Shown here piece after piece: positions 1-6,946 of a stretch of DNA of 8,970 nt (within the stretch, counting starts at the first letter, position 1; each line of letters begins with the position of its first letter). The notes under the pieces were generated by a model that had not been told where the DNA came from, did not search any database, and saw only the letters and a list, made by a program, of their open reading frames with translations. The DNA comes from Actinomycetota bacterium. GTDB taxonomy: Bacteria > Actinomycetota > UBA4738 > CADDZG01 > WHSQ01. Made by a program: the position numbers and the translations under genes. The stretch covers positions 1-8,970 of the forward strand of contig JAUJNU010000060.1 of NCBI GenBank assembly GCA_030448085.1, in the 5' to 3' direction.

Positions 1-1
1 G

Positions 2-217
2 GGGCCGGGCCCGTCCTCCTCGCTGCGAGCGGGAACCTCCGAGCCCGCCCGGGAGACCGACCGCGTGGTCGTGGACAGCCACGAACACGCCGGAGCACAG
101 CCCAAGATCGAGGCTGGAGGCACGAAAGCAAGATATTGGCTCGTGTGGATCACCGAACTGCCGGGGGGGGCCGGGGGGAGCGCAGCGGTCCACGAGGTCA
201 AGCTCTTTGGCCTTTGA
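2..217 (+). CDS. C-terminal end of the MviN/MurJ-locus protein (discoidin-like domain), partial
   Basis: An open frame enters from the left edge and stops at TGA 215-217, giving about 71 residues. The last 35 residues contain KARYWLVWITELPG and then AAVHEVKLFG. This looks like the closing strands of a galactose-binding (discoidin-like) fold: an aromatic strand, a Gly-rich turn, and a final strand ending in a V-x-x-F-G pattern. In mycobacteria the gene just before sigM is MviN (Rv3910), a flippase with a pseudokinase and an extracellular domain of this sort, and related actinobacteria carry similar C-termini there. The link is inferred from position plus this short match. The stretch before residue 40 is polar and low in complexity, like a linker. 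The gene overlaps the sigma factor start by 11 bases (207-217), so the two are probably co-transcribed. With only the tail visible, the full architecture is unknown. Confidence 0.6.
   Translation, partial: GPGPSSSLRAGTSEPARETDRVVVDSHEHAGAQPKIEAGGTKARYWLVWITELPGGAGGSAAVHEVKLFGL
194..198 (+). promoter_or_regulatory. Ribosome binding site of the sigma factor gene
   Basis: GAGGT lies 8 bases before the TTG at 207, inside the end of the upstream gene. It decides the start: the sigma frame stays open further upstream, but no other start there precedes the conserved region with comparable spacing. Confidence 0.6.
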
Positions 218-791
218 GGGAGATGGTCCCTCCGATGAGGCGCTGCTCGAGCGATTCCTCGAGGGTGACAAGGACGCTTTCTCGACGCTCGTCCGGCGCT
301 ACGAGACGAAGATCTTCAACCTGTGTCTGCGGATCGTCGGCGAGCGCTCCGAAGCTCTCGACGCTACTCAGGACGCCTTCGTCTCGGCGTTCCGGCGCGC
401 CCGCACCTTCCGGGGGGAAGCCGCCTTCAGCACCTGGCTGTACCGCATCGGGATAAACGCGTGCAACGACCTGCTGCGGAAAAGGAAGAGATCCCCGGTG
501 CCGGAGGAGCCCGAGACGCTGGCGAGACACGAGGGCCGGGCCACGGGGGCCCCCCTGGAGGAGCAGGTGACACTCGGGATCGACCTTCAGGCAGCGCTTC
601 GGGCGCTGCCGATCGACTATCGGGAGGCAGTGGTGATGCACGACCTCGGGGGGATCCCTTACGAGGAGATAGCGCGAGTGACCGGGGTCGCCGTGGGCAC
701 GGTGAAGTCACGCATAAGCCGGGGCCGGCAGAGACTCGCGGCTCTTCTGGAACCTAAGAGCGCGCGCGGAGCGTCAAAGGAAAGATCATGA
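207..791 (+). CDS. sigM: ECF-family RNA polymerase sigma factor (SigM position)
   Basis: This 194-residue protein is a group 4 sigma factor that would direct RNA polymerase to a stress regulon. Region 2 (about residues 24-92) contains DAFSTLVRRYE, then DATQDAFVSAFRRARTFRG and FSTWLYRIGINACNDLLRKRKR, the usual core-binding and -10 recognition sequences. A charged linker (95-120) leads to region 4 (about 124-180), where YEEIARVTGVAVGTVKSRISRGRQRL is the helix-turn-helix for the -35 element. Length is normal for the family. The TTG start is supported by GAGGT 8 bases upstream. The stop overlaps the next start as ATGA (788-791), typical of a sigma/anti-sigma pair. The symbol rests on synteny with Rv3911 (before the anti-sigma factor and trxB), not on a close sequence comparison. 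Autoregulation is likely but I identified no promoter. Confidence 0.93.
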   Translation: MAFEGDGPSDEALLERFLEGDKDAFSTLVRRYETKIFNLCLRIVGERSEALDATQDAFVSAFRRARTFRGEAAFSTWLYRIGINACNDLLRKRKRSPVPEEPETLARHEGRATGAPLEEQVTLGIDLQAALRALPIDYREAVVMHDLGGIPYEEIARVTGVAVGTVKSRISRGRQRLAALLEPKSARGASKERS

Positions 792-1759
792 CCGAAGACC
801 ATCCCTCCCACGACATCAAGGCCTACGTGGACGGCACGCTGCCTGCCGCCGAGGCCTTGGCTCTCGAGGAGCACCTTTCGGGGTGCCCGGAGTGCCGGGC
901 AGAGCTCACCGCCGTCAGGGCCCTGGCCGATCCTTCCACGGCCGAGCTCAGCGAATTAGAGAGCGCAGGGCTTCGAAAAGCCGTGTGGGAGGCACTGAAG
1001 GACGAGGAACGAGAGCAGCCCCGATCCCGCACATGGGGGCGCCGGATCTCTCCCCTTCTCGGAGCGGCAGCCCTGGTCGCGGTGGTGGCGGTGGGGGCCG
1101 CGCAGGTCCTCGGAGGGGCAGGGGGCAACGAGTCTTCCTCGCGAAGCACGGTCAAGGAGGAGAACGGGGGCGTCGCAGACCCCGCGGAGCCCAAAGGTGG
1201 GAAGGCGAAGGGAACGGAGACCATGGGGACCAGCGACGGCGACGCTGACCAGGAGAGAGGCGAAAGGACGGACGGGGGAGGCGAGAGCCCGGACCGGGGC
1301 CAAGGGCCGACCGCCGTCAGCAGCGATTCCGTCGCGGCCTCGGCCGGGGCAGCTCCCAAGCCGGTCTTCGTCTCGGACGGTCAGCCGGTCTCTCGGGACG
1401 ACCTGCTGAGGCTGGCCGCCCGGCGCCCGCCTTTCACCTCATTCAGCCTCAGCTACCGGACCGTCGAGGCAGACAAGCTCCAGCCCCGCTTCACCGCCAA
1501 CCTCGCGCGCCGGGCCGGTGATCGGGACGCGGATCAGCTCACAGCATGCGTGAACAGCGCCTACCGGGCCGCCGCTCCCGGGCGTCTGCTGCCTGCATAT
1601 GCGAGGGTGGGAGAGCTGGACGGGACGGACTCCTTGGTCGTCGGCTTCGTCTGGGCCGCTCGAGACGAGAAGAGCCTTCGCCGTTTCCAGCTCTGGGCTT
1701 GGCCCCGAGGCGACTGCAGCTCCACCCTGCTCTTGGAGAGGGGCCGGATACGCCGCTAG
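788..1759 (+). CDS. Membrane-anchored zinc-finger anti-sigma factor
   Basis: This 323-residue protein is the likely cognate inhibitor of the sigma factor it overlaps. Residues 5-40 form a ZAS (zf-HC2) domain: H8, then H29-x3-C33-x2-C36 (HLSGCPEC), which binds zinc and clamps ECF sigma factors. One membrane helix follows at about 88-109 (LLGAAALVAVVAVGAAQVLG). The rest should lie outside the membrane: a Gly/Glu/Asp/Ser-rich linker (about 112-190), then a compact domain (192-323) with aromatic patches (FSLSYR, VVGFVWAA, FQLWAWPRG) and two cysteines, C254 and C310, which could form a disulfide. I do not recognise that outer domain; as a guess it senses envelope state. ATG 788 has AAGGA 7 bases upstream. 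It sits at the position of the SigM anti-sigma factor (Rv3912). The single helix and large outer domain suit control by proteolysis, but nothing here proves it. Confidence 0.88.
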   Translation: MTEDHPSHDIKAYVDGTLPAAEALALEEHLSGCPECRAELTAVRALADPSTAELSELESAGLRKAVWEALKDEEREQPRSRTWGRRISPLLGAAALVAVVAVGAAQVLGGAGGNESSSRSTVKEENGGVADPAEPKGGKAKGTETMGTSDGDADQERGERTDGGGESPDRGQGPTAVSSDSVAASAGAAPKPVFVSDGQPVSRDDLLRLAARRPPFTSFSLSYRTVEADKLQPRFTANLARRAGDRDADQLTACVNSAYRAAAPGRLLPAYARVGELDGTDSLVVGFVWAARDEKSLRRFQLWAWPRGDCSSTLLLERGRIRR

Positions 1760-1802
1760 GAATCCCCGGGGGGCCCACGACGTTCGATACTCTGTGAAGC
1801 CC

Positions 1803-2770
1803 ATGGATGAGCGCGTCAGAGACGTCGTGATCGTCGGTTCCGGTCCCGCCGGCCTGACCGCGGCCATCTACACCGCGCGGGCGAACCTCCAGCCCCTCAT
1901 GATCGAAGGCATCGAGTCCGGGGGGCAGCTGATGCTGACGACCGAGGTCGAGAACTTCCCGGGGTTCGTGGACGGCATCATGGGACCCGAGCTGATGGAG
2001 CGCATGCGCAAGCAAGCAGCCAGGTTCGGCACCGAGATCGTCACCGACAACGTCCGCAGCGTCGACCTGTCGGAACGCCCCTTCAAGGTGGCAACCGGGA
2101 GCGAGACCTACCTCACGCGCTCGATCATCATCTCGACGGGGGCCTCGGCCAAGATGCTCGGGGTGCCCGGTGAGAAGGAGCTCCTCGGCCACGGCGTTTC
2201 TACCTGCGCCACCTGCGATGGGTTCTTCTTCCGCGACCACGAGCTCCTCATCGTCGGGGGTGGGGACTCCGCGCTCGAAGAGGCAAATTTCCTCACCCGC
2301 TTCGCCTCCAAGGTCACGATCGTGCATCGCAGGGACAGCCTGCGTGCCTCGAAGATCATGCAAGACCGCGCCTTCGCCAACCCGAAGATCGACTTCATCT
2401 GGGACTCGGCGATCACCGAGATACTCGGCAACGGAAAGGTCGGCGGCGCGAAGCTGAAGAACCTCAAGACCAACGAGATGTCGGAGGTCGCCACCGGAGG
2501 GGTGTTCGTCGCGATCGGCCACACCCCGAACTCATCTCTCTTCGCTTTGAAGGCCAGCTCGAGTTGAACGGTGGCTACATCGCGTCTCCCGGGGAGGGGA
2601 CCGAGACCCCGTCACCGGAGTTCCCGCAGCAGGAGACGTCGTCGACTTCCGCCACCGCCAGGCGGTCACCGCCGCGGGAGCTGGGGTGCCAGCGCGCCGC
2701 GACGCGGAGCGGCCTTCACTCCCGAGGGCCTGGCCGACCACGCCCGAGGCCGGCATGGTTCCGGAGGCGC
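1803..2770 (+). pseudogene. trxB: Thioredoxin reductase, 3' end frameshifted
   Basis: TrxB reduces thioredoxin with NADPH through FAD. From ATG 1803 the frame is intact for about 247 residues: FAD motif GSGPAG (12-17), the redox pair CATC (135-138), NADPH motif GGGDSA (152-157) and HRR (175-177). The frame then breaks after HTPNSSLF (near 2545) and stops at 2567 with the unrelated residues ALKASSS. The true C-terminus continues in other + frames: EGQLEL..GGYI (frame of 2564), then AAGDVVDF and RQAVTAAGAG (2626 on), the closing FAD/dimer motif of the family, then FTPEGLADHARG. At least three frame changes lie within about 200 bases. The protein as sequenced lacks the AAGD FAD motif and would not fold normally. 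The end is approximate: somewhere between 2720 and 2790. GTG 1794 is an alternative start; neither has a strong ribosome binding site. It is either sequence error or true decay. Confidence 0.85.
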
Positions 2771-2790
2771 CTGGAAGTACGCCTCGCCCG

Positions 2791-3354
2791 ATGCCCAAGA
2801 TCGCACTGGCCCTAGCGCGGCGTGCTCGCCCGCGTCCCTGCAGCACCTGCGCTGGAGGCCATCTCCGGCCCAGATACACAACGGGATGAGCTTTCCGTAG
2901 AGCGCCTGGCTGGTACTCGGTGATCGAGTTCGGCGGATTGCACGCCCTTGCCACTCCGTCTCGTCGGTGGATGAATGTTGTGCTGGTCGGTCGGCACGAG
3001 GGCAACGACGGGCCTGCGGAGCCGGGGACCCCGGTGGTGGCGGTTTCGAAGGTGACAACTGGGGTGGACGTTCTACCCGGGTGGCGGGGTCGGGATCCGA
3101 GGCACCGACGGCTGCTATTGGTTCTACGCCCACCCGCCAGCCGCCGGAGCCGGCGCTGTGGGGCTCTCGACCCTTGCGCCCGCGGTGTCGGCCAGCGGCC
3201 CGCCGGGTGGGTACCGGATACGGTGCCCGCTCCCGGCCACGCGGGAGAGTTCGTAACCCCAGTCCCACCTCGGCATAGGAGCCTGGGGAATGGGCGGAAC
3301 CCTCACCCTCTCGAGCGCCTCTATCGGATGGCCACGGCGTGGTTTGAGCGTTGA
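2791..3354 (+). pseudogene. Secreted M23 (LytM-type) peptidase, frame-broken
   Basis: No single frame covers this gene; I read it across frames. ATG 2791 begins MPKIALALA and continues one frame over as GVLARVPAAPALEA: a basic start, a hydrophobic core and an A-x-A site, like a signal peptide. The M23 domain follows. GRHEGND near 2985-3010 carries the first zinc ligands (His, Asp). It runs on to GTPVVAV, then, in another frame (about 3083-3180), GIRGTDGCYWFYAH with the active-site His. Then come a HLGIGAWG-like remnant at 3266-3289 where HLHFG is expected, and NPHPLERLY before TGA 3352-3354. Such enzymes cut peptide cross-links in peptidoglycan. About 187 residues would be a short secreted form. 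It lies between trxB and the amidase, where trxA usually is. The final TGA overlaps a TTG (3351) that could start the next gene. At least five frame changes prevent expression as sequenced. M23 membership is fairly sure; exact borders are not. Confidence 0.68.
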
Positions 3355-4406
3355 AGGGACTGATCTGCTTGGGACACCTCCGATGAGTAATGCCGAGACG
3401 TTCAGTTCGCCTGCGCGACCCGTCTCAAAGGAAGAGGACGAACAGGGTGCAGCTTCGACGATGAGCACGTCGGTGTTGGTGCGTCATGTTTTTCAACAGC
3501 GCCGCTCGATCCTCGTCGACGGCATCGTTAAGGGACCCAGACCTGGAACGCTCTCGTCGAAGCCTCCCCTGGCGGCTCGGAGACCGCACCCTCTACCTCA
3601 AGCATCCGCACATGCGAGGCGACGACGTGGCCAGCCTGCGGCGGCGGATGAACGCTCCTGGGCTTCGACGCCGGTCGAGAGGATGGGATCTTCAGGACCC
3701 TTGCGCGCGCGGTGAGAGCCTTCCAGAGCGAGTACGGGGTGGCCGAGGACGGCATCTTCGGCCCCCGGAGCCAGACGCCCTCGCCGGCCTTCGGGTCGAC
3801 CGGCCGGGAACGGCCGCGCAGCTGCGCGAGAGCCCGCCGCCGGCACTCTAGGAGCGCCCTGGCGGGCGCGACGGTTATCGTCGACCCCAGCAACGGCGGC
3901 AGCGACAAGGGCCACGAAGGGCCACGGGGGTTGGGCGAGAGCGACATCTGCTGGGACCTGGCCCCGCCTGGTCACCGAGCGCCTGGCCACCACCGGAGCG
4001 CGCATCCGTTTCACCCGGACGGAGCCGGAGGGCCGGAGGTCAGCGAGCGGCCCGCAGGGGAACAACCGGCGGGACATCTTCCTGTCGCTCCACCCTCAAT
4101 TGGAACGATCGGCCCAGCGCGAGGCCTCCACGTATCACTTGGTGTAGCCCCGAGGGTGGGGCGCCGAAGCATCCAGGAGGAGCTCGTGAGGTGGCTCGGC
4201 GCTCGAACGGGTCGCCCCACGCGTGCCCCCACCAGATCCTCCGCGAGACCCGTGCATGCCCGCGTGCTCATCGAGCCGGCGCGTTCTCAGCGCACCCGGA
4301 GAGGCGAGGAAGCCGGAGGACCCTGCGCACAGAGCCGCTTGGCCGACGCCATGGTGGCGGGCATCAAGAACTACTACCGGGACGATCAAGACCGGCTTCG
4401 AAGTAG
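3351..4406 (+). pseudogene. cwlM: CwlM-like N-acetylmuramoyl-L-alanine amidase family protein, frame-broken
   Basis: Read across frames, this is a full-length relative of CwlM/Amidase_3. Two peptidoglycan-binding repeats come first. Repeat 1 includes FDDEHV (3454), VRHVFQQRRSILVDGIV (3479) and TWNALVEAS (3541). Repeat 2 includes WRLGDRTLYLKHPHMRGDDV, FDAGREDGIF (3664) and VRAFQSEYGVAEDGIFGPR. A linker, LAGLRVDRPGTAAQLRE, follows. The Amidase_3 domain has GATVIVDPSNGG, GARIRFTRTEPE (3995 on), DIFLSLH, SIQEELVRWLGARTG, PHQILRETR, VLIEPA and finally LADAMVAGIKNYY. I count about 12 frame changes in roughly 950 bases, plus a stop at 4145-4147. The zinc-site His of the usual DPGHGG is replaced (DPSNGG). 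Mycobacterial CwlM regulates MurA in the cytoplasm, and this gene also appears to lack a signal peptide. Probable start: TTG 3351 (MKGLICLG), overlapping the peptidase stop. It converges on parB. Error or real decay cannot be told apart here. Confidence 0.78.
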
Positions 4407-4408
4407 GC

Positions 4409-5335
4409 TCAGGAGGAAGGACGGTGGCAGGAGGCGAGGAGCCGTCCTCTCCCCATGACGCGTACCAATCGATCGAGCTCGCCCAGCGAGACGAAGTCGA
4501 GAACGATCTTGCCTTTGCGCTTGCCGACCTCCACCCTGACCCTCGTCTGGAGGTGCTCCGCGAGCCGGTGCTGGGCCCCCGCAACCTCGAGCGGGCGCGA
4601 GCGACGGGCCGGTCCCGTCGTGTTCTCGGTCATCGCCTCGTACTTGCGGATCAGCTCTTCGGTCTCGCGTACCGAAAGCTTCTCGTCCGCCGCGCGCCGG
4701 GCCAGCCTGTCCTGGAACGGGTTGTTCTGAAGGACGAGCAAGGCCTTTCCGTGGGCGGCGGTGAGTTTCTTCTCCACGAGGAGCCTCTGCACGGGCACAG
4801 GGAGCTCCAGTAGCCGCAGAGAGTTCGTGACCGTGACCCTGCTCCTCCCAAGCCTCGTGGCGAGCGCCTCCTGTGTGAGGCCACCATCCTCCATGAGCAT
4901 CCGGTAAGCGGCAGCCTCCTCGATCGGGTTGAGATCGCTGCGATGGATATTCTCGACCAAGGCGCGCTCGAGGGAGCCGTGTTCGTCGGTCTCGACGATC
5001 ATGACGGGCACGCGTGACAGCCCCGCTTTCTTCGAGGCCCGCAGCCTGCGCTCCCCCGCTACCAGCTCGTAGCGACCCGGCCCCTTCGGTCTCACGAGAA
5101 GCGGCTGCAGGATCCCGAGCGACTTTATGGAGAAGGCGAGCTCGTCGAGCAGCGCGTCGTCGAACGTCGTACGCGGCTGACGGGGGTTCCGATCGATGCT
5201 GTCCAAGGGAAGCTCTTGCTGAGGGCGGTGAGGGTCCCCGCCCCCCCCGGGCCCGTCGGATCGGGTCTCGACGCCGCTACCTTCGGTAGGAAGGAGGGCA
5301 TCGAGGCCGCGCCCGAGCCCCGACCTCTTCTTCAT
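4409..5335 (-). CDS. parB: Chromosome-partitioning protein ParB
   Basis: This 308-residue protein is the CTP-dependent clamp that loads at parS and spreads to mark the origin region for segregation. The N-terminus GLGRGLDALLP (6-16) is the conserved ParA-contacting segment. The CTP-binding motifs are GERRLRA (94-100) and ENIHRSDLNPIEEA (128-141). The helix-turn-helix lies at about 153-172 (LTQEALATRLGRSRVTVTNS). The C-terminal dimer domain includes LQTRVRVEVGKRKGKIVLDF (262-281). The start is ATG 5335, not the upstream one at 5374, because AGGAGGT sits 6 bases before it and the start overlaps the parA stop as ATGA. The usual end is near VRVMGG; here about a dozen extra residues (GRGRLLASCHRPSS) run into the tail of the convergent amidase gene. 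That tail is unusual but leaves the core complete. Confidence 0.97.
   Translation of the reverse strand: MKKRSGLGRGLDALLPTEGSGVETRSDGPGGGGDPHRPQQELPLDSIDRNPRQPRTTFDDALLDELAFSIKSLGILQPLLVRPKGPGRYELVAGERRLRASKKAGLSRVPVMIVETDEHGSLERALVENIHRSDLNPIEEAAAYRMLMEDGGLTQEALATRLGRSRVTVTNSLRLLELPVPVQRLLVEKKLTAAHGKALLVLQNNPFQDRLARRAADEKLSVRETEELIRKYEAMTENTTGPARRSRPLEVAGAQHRLAEHLQTRVRVEVGKRKGKIVLDFVSLGELDRLVRVMGRGRLLASCHRPSS
4418..4448. terminator. Possible terminator hairpin between convergent genes
   Basis: AGGACGG (4418-4424) pairs with CCGTCCT (4442-4448) around a 17-base loop, at the meeting point of the amidase gene and parB. It lies inside the last codons of parB and has no T-run, so a terminator role is only suggested by position. 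Confidence 0.25.
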
Positions 5336-6372
5336 GCGTCCACCTCCTGGGTCCACGGCTGCGAGGGAGGCCACGCTTCATCGAGCCCTTCCGGGACCCT
5401 CGTCTTGACTCCGTGCCCGCGCCCCCCGGGACCCGGAACGGCCGCCGGCGGTGGTGGCGGGCCAGCAGGAGGGGCACCGGTAGCCACCGCCGGGGGAACG
5501 GCCTTCGTCGCCGGAGGTGGAGGGGCCGGTGGGTGCTTCTCGAGCCCCAGTCGCTCCTCGATCTCGGCTCCGAGGAGCCGGTAGGAGACGGCACCCCGGG
5601 AGGACGGGTCGAGCGTTACGACGGGCTCACCGAAAGAAGGGGCCTCGGAAAGCTTGACGCTACGGGCGATCCTCGTCTTGTACACGAGCTCCGAGAAATG
5701 CCGTCTCACCTCGTCTTCCACCTGGCTCGAAAGACGGGTGCGCGCGTCGAACATCGTCAGCAAGAAGCCGGCAACCCGCAGCTCGGGGTTGAGAGCGCGC
5801 CTCACGCGCTCGGCGTTCCCGAGGAGCTGCCCCAACCCTTCCAGCGCGTAGTACTCGCATTGCACCGGGACGATCAGGTCTGCTGCGGCGACCATCGCGT
5901 TCACGGTGAGAAGCCCGAGTGACGGGGGACAGTCGATGAAGACCAGGTCGTAGCGGTCGTCGTCCCCGCTGAGCGCATCGGCCAGCCTGTGCTCCCGGCG
6001 TTCGACCGGAACGAGCTCGACCTCCGCTCCGGCGAGGTCGGGGGACGAGGGAACACAGTCGAGGCCGGCCACGGCGGTCCCGACCACTGCTTCGGCGAGG
6101 GAGGAGGTGCCGGAGACCAGGTCGTAGGCGCTCGCCCCGGTGCGCGCCGCCCCGACGCCGGTGGTGGCATTCGCCTGAGGGTCGAGGTCGACGAGAAGAA
6201 CGCGGTGCCCGCGTAGGGCGAGGGCGGCGCCGAGGTTCACGGAGGTCGTGGTCTTGGCGACCCCGCCCTTCTGGTTCGCCACGCAGAGGCGACGGGTGTG
6301 ACCCGGTTCGACGGGACGTGATTCCAGCAATTTCCAGTTCTTAAGTTGGACCTGCTCATCCCCCTGGGTCAC
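5332..6372 (-). CDS. parA: Chromosome-partitioning ATPase ParA (Soj family) with Pro-rich tail
   Basis: This 346-residue protein is the ATPase that moves ParB-bound origins. The deviant Walker A box is KGGVAKTT (35-42); the Ala in place of the commoner Gly is, as I recall, frequent in actinobacterial ParA. The A' segment is LLVDLDPQAN (59-68) and Walker B is LVFIDCPPS (143-151). The core ends near GLEK at about 279. A Pro/Ala/Gly-rich tail of about 67 residues follows (280-346), with two proline runs, closing in an acidic-aromatic stretch (EGLDEAWPPSQPW). The tail is genuine reading frame, since it ends exactly in an ATGA overlap with parB. A 27-residue N-terminal extension precedes the ATPase core. 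GTG 6372 overlaps the rsmG stop (GTGA), which supports the start although no strong ribosome binding site is present. Confidence 0.96.
   Translation of the reverse strand: MTQGDEQVQLKNWKLLESRPVEPGHTRRLCVANQKGGVAKTTTSVNLGAALALRGHRVLLVDLDPQANATTGVGAARTGASAYDLVSGTSSLAEAVVGTAVAGLDCVPSSPDLAGAEVELVPVERREHRLADALSGDDDRYDLVFIDCPPSLGLLTVNAMVAAADLIVPVQCEYYALEGLGQLLGNAERVRRALNPELRVAGFLLTMFDARTRLSSQVEDEVRRHFSELVYKTRIARSVKLSEAPSFGEPVVTLDPSSRGAVSYRLLGAEIEERLGLEKHPPAPPPPATKAVPPAVATGAPPAGPPPPPAAVPGPGGRGHGVKTRVPEGLDEAWPPSQPWTQEVDA
5342..5348 (-). promoter_or_regulatory. Ribosome binding site of parB
   Basis: On the minus strand this reads AGGAGGT, a full match to the anti-Shine-Dalgarno sequence, 6 bases before ATG 5335. 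It settles the parB start against the longer in-frame option and lies within the last codons of parA. Confidence 0.8.
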
Positions 6373-6893
6373 ACCTGGACTATAGCAATACCGTCCGTCA
6401 CAGCCTCTGCCTCAGCGGGAAGCGGCGCCCCCGCGCCCACGATAACCGCGGCGGTCCCCCCGGGCGCAACAAGTGGTTTCAGCAGTTCGAAGGATCTGGT
6501 GGGAGACGCCAGCGCCCGGGCGGTGGCGAGGGCGTGACCGGCTGCGTAGCCTACGGTCTTGGCAGCCTCTTCTGCCGTGCCCCTCACCACTTCCGCATCC
6601 AGCTCGAGCTGGCGCACCACCTCCTCCAGGAAGCTCACCCGGGCGGCCCGGGGCTCGAGCAGCCGCCAGACCCGGGCCGGGCGGGCGATGGCCAGAGGGA
6701 CCCCCGGAAGGCCCGCACCGCTCCCGACGTCGATGCACGGCCCCGGGGGAGCGGCGTCCACGATCGGAAGAAGTCGGAGCGAGTCGGCCACGTGCCTGTC
6801 CTCTAGCCGAGGGAGATCGGCCAGAGAGACGAGGTTCAGGCGGGGAGCCCATCGTCGCAGGAGGCCCGCATAGGCGGCGAGGGCGTCATCCAA
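6369..6893 (-). CDS. rsmG: 16S rRNA (guanine527-N7)-methyltransferase RsmG (GidB)
   Basis: This 174-residue SAM-dependent methyltransferase modifies G527 of 16S rRNA; its loss can give low-level streptomycin resistance in several bacteria. The N-terminal segment YAGLLRRWAPRLNLVS (8-23) and RHVADSLRLLP (33-43) are family signatures. The SAM-binding loop is CIDVGSGAGLPGVPLAI (53-69), followed by LEPRAARVSFLEEV (79-92). ATARALASP (123-131) is a conserved C-terminal motif. The start is TTG 6893: an in-frame stop lies just upstream and no ATG or GTG is available between, and GAGGA is about 10 bases before it. The protein is shorter than the usual 200-240 residues at both ends, but the catalytic core is complete. 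Its stop overlaps the parA start (GTGA), implying coupled translation. Confidence 0.94.
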   Translation of the reverse strand: MDDALAAYAGLLRRWAPRLNLVSLADLPRLEDRHVADSLRLLPIVDAAPPGPCIDVGSGAGLPGVPLAIARPARVWRLLEPRAARVSFLEEVVRQLELDAEVVRGTAEEAAKTVGYAAGHALATARALASPTRSFELLKPLVAPGGTAAVIVGAGAPLPAEAEAVTDGIAIVQV

Positions 6894-6913
6894 AGGGGCA
6901 CGTTCCTCGAGTT

Positions 6914-6935
6914 ACATGCCCTGACCTGGGCATAT
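6914..6935 (-). other. Hairpin in the jag-rsmG gap
   Basis: ATGCCC (6916-6921) and GGGCAT (6928-6933) pair around a 6-base loop. On the minus-strand RNA the stem extends by a G-U and an A-U pair to 8 pairs. No U-run follows, so it is not a standard terminator. It occupies the only sizeable gap (6894-6946) in the minus-strand cluster and may mark RNA processing or partial termination. Confidence 0.35.
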
Positions 6936-6946
6936 GCGCCGGAGCG

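Noticed and set aside
1760..1802. Possible sigma-dependent promoter before trxB
   Set aside because: Only 43 bases with no convincing -35/-10 pair; trxB may be co-transcribed with the anti-sigma gene.
1539..2522. 327-residue - strand open frame opposite the anti-sigma factor and trxB
   Set aside because: It mirrors the codons of trxB, whose motifs are unmistakable; composition is that of a GC-rich shadow frame.
2800..2930. Weak thioredoxin-like reading (PALEAIS and DELSVERL)
   Set aside because: There is no WCGPC motif or SIPT segment. The stretch fits better as the signal peptide and N-terminus of the M23 protein.
2666..3268. 200-residue - strand open frame over the disturbed region
   Set aside because: It is Arg/Pro-rich with no recognisable motif, whereas the + strand holds M23 motifs in order.
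4005..4014. GTTTCACC, like half of a parS site (TGTTTCACGTGAAACA)
   Set aside because: There is no inverted second half, and it lies in the amidase coding sequence. No full parS was seen in the window.
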